Shown here: positions 62,607 through 64,000 of the stretch, piece by piece
Layout of the letters: every line of letters begins with the position of its first letter
How positions within the stretch are numbered: position 1 is the first letter of the stretch
NCBI GenBank assembly: GCA_040218415.1
Contig: JAVJRN010000066.1
Coordinates: 1-64,000, forward strand
DNA length: 64,000 bases
Direction of reading: 5' to 3'
Origin: JAVJRN01 sp040218415
GTDB lineage: Bacteria > Bacteroidota > Bacteroidia > Cytophagales > Cyclobacteriaceae
Notes under the pieces: generated by a model
Seen by the model: only the letters and a program-made list of their open reading frames with translations
Databases searched by the model: none
What the model was told of the DNA's origin: nothing
Position numbers and translations under genes: made by a program

Positions 62607-62658
62607 TATGCATGCATACTATATTTCAAATATAGAAATAATATGTTATGCATGCATA
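62607..62658 (-). promoter_or_regulatory. Palindrome-flanked promoter of the acyl-CoA dehydrogenase gene
   Basis: TATGCATGCATA occurs at 62607-62618 and 62647-62658 (40 bp centre to centre, close to four helical turns). Between them lies a perfect 17 bp palindrome CTATATTTCAAATATAG (62619-62635) whose minus strand contains the -10 box TATATTTG (62627-62634). The paired sites bracket the promoter as expected for a dimeric repressor, such as a TetR-type fatty-acid regulator. The regulator gene is not in the window. Confidence 0.65.
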
Positions 62659-62659
62659 C

Positions 62660-63334
62660 TATTTACAAAAAATCTTTTTCAATCCGATCAAAGGGATTCC
62701 AATATTAATTTGTGGAGGCAGAGTCAAATAGGGGACTACTCTTAATAGTGAACTCTAGTCTTTCACTGCCGACCGAAAAGTGCGTTGATTGAAATTTCGT
62801 TTTTAAATTTGGGAGACAGATTCTCCTAGCATGATTGTATTGATCCACTTATTGCGTGTATCCGGAATTCTGGTTTTCCTTTGCTTCTTATGGGTAGCTT
62901 TTTAGAAAGCCATAATTGCTGCTTTTGAATGAGTCAGCGCTAACCCACTTCGTTACTGTATGATGCCTATGGGCGTACAAACAACTATTGACACATCGAA
63001 GGTTTGTTGACAACAAAACCTTCCTTTGATGATTTTTTGATTTTGGTTGGGACATTTTCTCAAACTTTTGACAACATTAGACATAGTCTTTGGTAAGCTA
63101 CATCTTAATTCATCCTTGAATTTCCACACTGCTCATAGAAAATATCTTGTTGTTCATTGCGGCATGTTTTCATCTGCCAAGGGTAGGGCAGATTCTTAAA
63201 CAATAAAGTTAGGAGGTGCGGACGGATAAAAAGAGGAGCACGTTTTAAAGTCAGTGGTAGAAGAAGATCTACCATAATCAGCTAGTTCTAACGAATAAAT
63301 CTGAATTTGTGACTTATTCAAATAGCATTTACAA
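62660..63334. other. Long intergenic region with no recognised gene
   Basis: About 0.67 kb contain no convincing open frame, RNA or transposon end. Very short frames occur (for example a start around 62969 in the plus direction reading MPMGVQTTIDTSKVC) but are closed quickly. The area may be decayed mobile DNA, but I cannot show this. Confidence 0.5.
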
Positions 63335-63369
63335 TATAAAAGCCGGCTCTTAAGAAACCGACTTTTATA
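63335..63369 (-). terminator. Terminator of the minus-strand gene pair at 63436-64000
   Basis: TATAAAAGCCGG and CCGACTTTTATA form a 12 bp stem with one C-A mismatch on the plus strand that becomes a G-U pair on the minus-strand RNA. That asymmetry indicates minus-strand use. It lies 66 bp after the stop codon of the gene at 63436-63804. Confidence 0.7.
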
Positions 63370-63435
63370 TTTAGAGGTTGAAATCAAGAAACTAGATTTA
63401 ACAACAACTGAAAATTTCGAATATTTTTGATGAAA

Positions 63436-63804
63436 TCAGCTGGCCTGTTTGGAAGACCCATCAAACTGTGAAGGAGCCGAGTGATTTAGCTTGATAATTT
63501 TCCCCTCAAAAATTTCAGACAATTCCTTTCTCAAATAATTCAGCAACAGGGTTTTATTCTCTCTTTCGTTAATAATGATAAGGAATTGATTTCCAGTAAT
63601 CCTTCTAAAAATAAGATATTGTTGAGAACTTATTTTGATCCTTAACCAATCAAAAGCATCTTCCGTCGAATGAAACCACTTCATCCACGGAAGTACATTG
63701 GTATCGTTGGTAATGTCTTTTACATGACTATCTGCCCCTCTTACAATTAACTTACAATACGTGAGATCGGGAAAGTTTTCTACAACCCTTTCAATTAAAT
63801 TCAT
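63436..63804 (-). CDS. Hypothetical protein
   Basis: The 122-residue soluble protein (starting MNLIERVVENFPDLTYCKLI) alternates strands and helices; HSTEDAFDWLRIKISSQQYL and NQFLIIINERENKTLL suggest a small alpha/beta fold. I recognise no family. Its ATG overlaps the TGA of the preceding gene by ATGA, so they are probably translated together. A partner-type or regulatory role is possible. Confidence 0.55.
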   Translation of the reverse strand: MNLIERVVENFPDLTYCKLIVRGADSHVKDITNDTNVLPWMKWFHSTEDAFDWLRIKISSQQYLIFRRITGNQFLIIINERENKTLLLNYLRKELSEIFEGKIIKLNHSAPSQFDGSSKQAS

Positions 63805-64000
63805 GCTGCTATTTCCTTTAAGAAGTCTTTTGATTGTATTTCGAACAATGCTCGGTTTTCGTTTTCATGACCTTGGAGTTCTGTGATTAACATGGTATCA
63901 TTCTCCGTACAAAGGAAGTAATCTTGACCATCAATCGTAAGGTATAAATGTTGACAATGATTAAAGCATTCCTTCAAACTTAAACTATCAATGATTTCAA
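63801..64000 (-). CDS. Partial hypothetical protein (C-terminal 65 residues)
   Basis: An open frame enters from the right edge and ends at a TGA (63801-63803) that overlaps the next gene's ATG. The visible part includes HLYLTIDGQDYFLCTENDTM and FEIQSKDFLKEIAA. It is soluble and acidic; no domain is recognisable from this fragment. Confidence 0.5.
   Translation of the reverse strand, partial: EIIDSLSLKECFNHCQHLYLTIDGQDYFLCTENDTMLITELQGHENENRALFEIQSKDFLKEIAA

Noticed and set aside
62940..63100. Remnant of an IS110-type transposase (TIDTSK-like start)
   Set aside because: Only six residues resemble the family start and the frame stops at once; too weak to report.
63196..63387. 63-codon minus-strand gene
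   Set aside because: It overlaps the terminator at 63335-63369 and has a Ser/Lys/Tyr-rich translation without a domain.

Overview
The window looks like a chromosomal segment of a Bacteroidota bacterium, most likely a marine member of the Cytophagales. The evidence is the domain families present (DUF6266, DUF6943, HYC_CC_PP, BT4734/VirE-N, DUF3987, a CzcA-CzcC fusion), the absence of obvious Shine-Dalgarno sites, several promoters of the Bacteroidota form TTG...TAnnTTTG, and sodium-coupled transporters (NhaC, NSS). Most of the left two thirds is transcribed leftwards.

Layout. (a) 1-1400: an accessory scrap with the start of a probable IS66-type gene, a truncated gene and an AbiGi-like gene. 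(b) 1402-42141: a probable 40.7 kb genomic island inserted at the 3' end of mnmE. Its tyrosine recombinase lies next to mnmE, and an 18 bp sequence encoding the MnmE C-terminus (FCIGK-stop) recurs at 1402-1419 with 16 of 18 bases identical. From left to right the island holds DUF6266 and DUF6943 genes; a hairpin-rich non-coding region with a probable terminated RNA; a copper operon (4.5-16.9 kb); a Zn/Co/Cd-type efflux operon (17.2-27.1 kb) with a Fur-family regulator; a defence operon (27.5-35.7 kb); and an integration/replication module (DUF3987, BT4734-like, two HTH proteins, unknown protein, integrase, zinc-ribbon HTH). No relaxase or conjugation gene is visible. (c) 42124-64000: ordinary chromosome, with mnmE, a Mn/Zn-type ABC importer operon under a DtxR-family regulator (interrupted by a four-helix-bundle gene and repeats), a glycosyltransferase, dapD, lysA, transporters, lipoproteins, a conserved unknown protein and an acyl-CoA dehydrogenase with a palindrome-rich promoter.

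How the genes work together. The copper operon combines a CusA pump, a CusC outer-membrane channel, a CusB adaptor carrying metal-binding and DUF3347 domains, a CopA ATPase and small periplasmic Cys/Met/His-rich proteins. The second operon combines a CzcA-CzcC fusion, CzcB, a P1B-4 ATPase (SPC and HEGST motifs), DUF3703 and a CDF exporter. The two cassettes are separated by one copy of a ~160 bp non-coding repeat, and a second copy lies at the far end of the copper cassette, as if the cassettes were assembled or exchanged by recombination.

The most interesting part is the defence operon: an XRE regulator, an Eco57I-like restriction-methylase, a separate methylase, a PD-(D/E)xE-type nuclease and a catalytically degenerate long Argonaute. 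The genes overlap or are spaced by 9 nt or less, and a Fur-family regulator starts 2 nt after the Argonaute stop codon. This suggests that restriction, Argonaute-guided defence and metal regulation share a transcript. All functional statements rest on motif reading by eye; no database search was possible.
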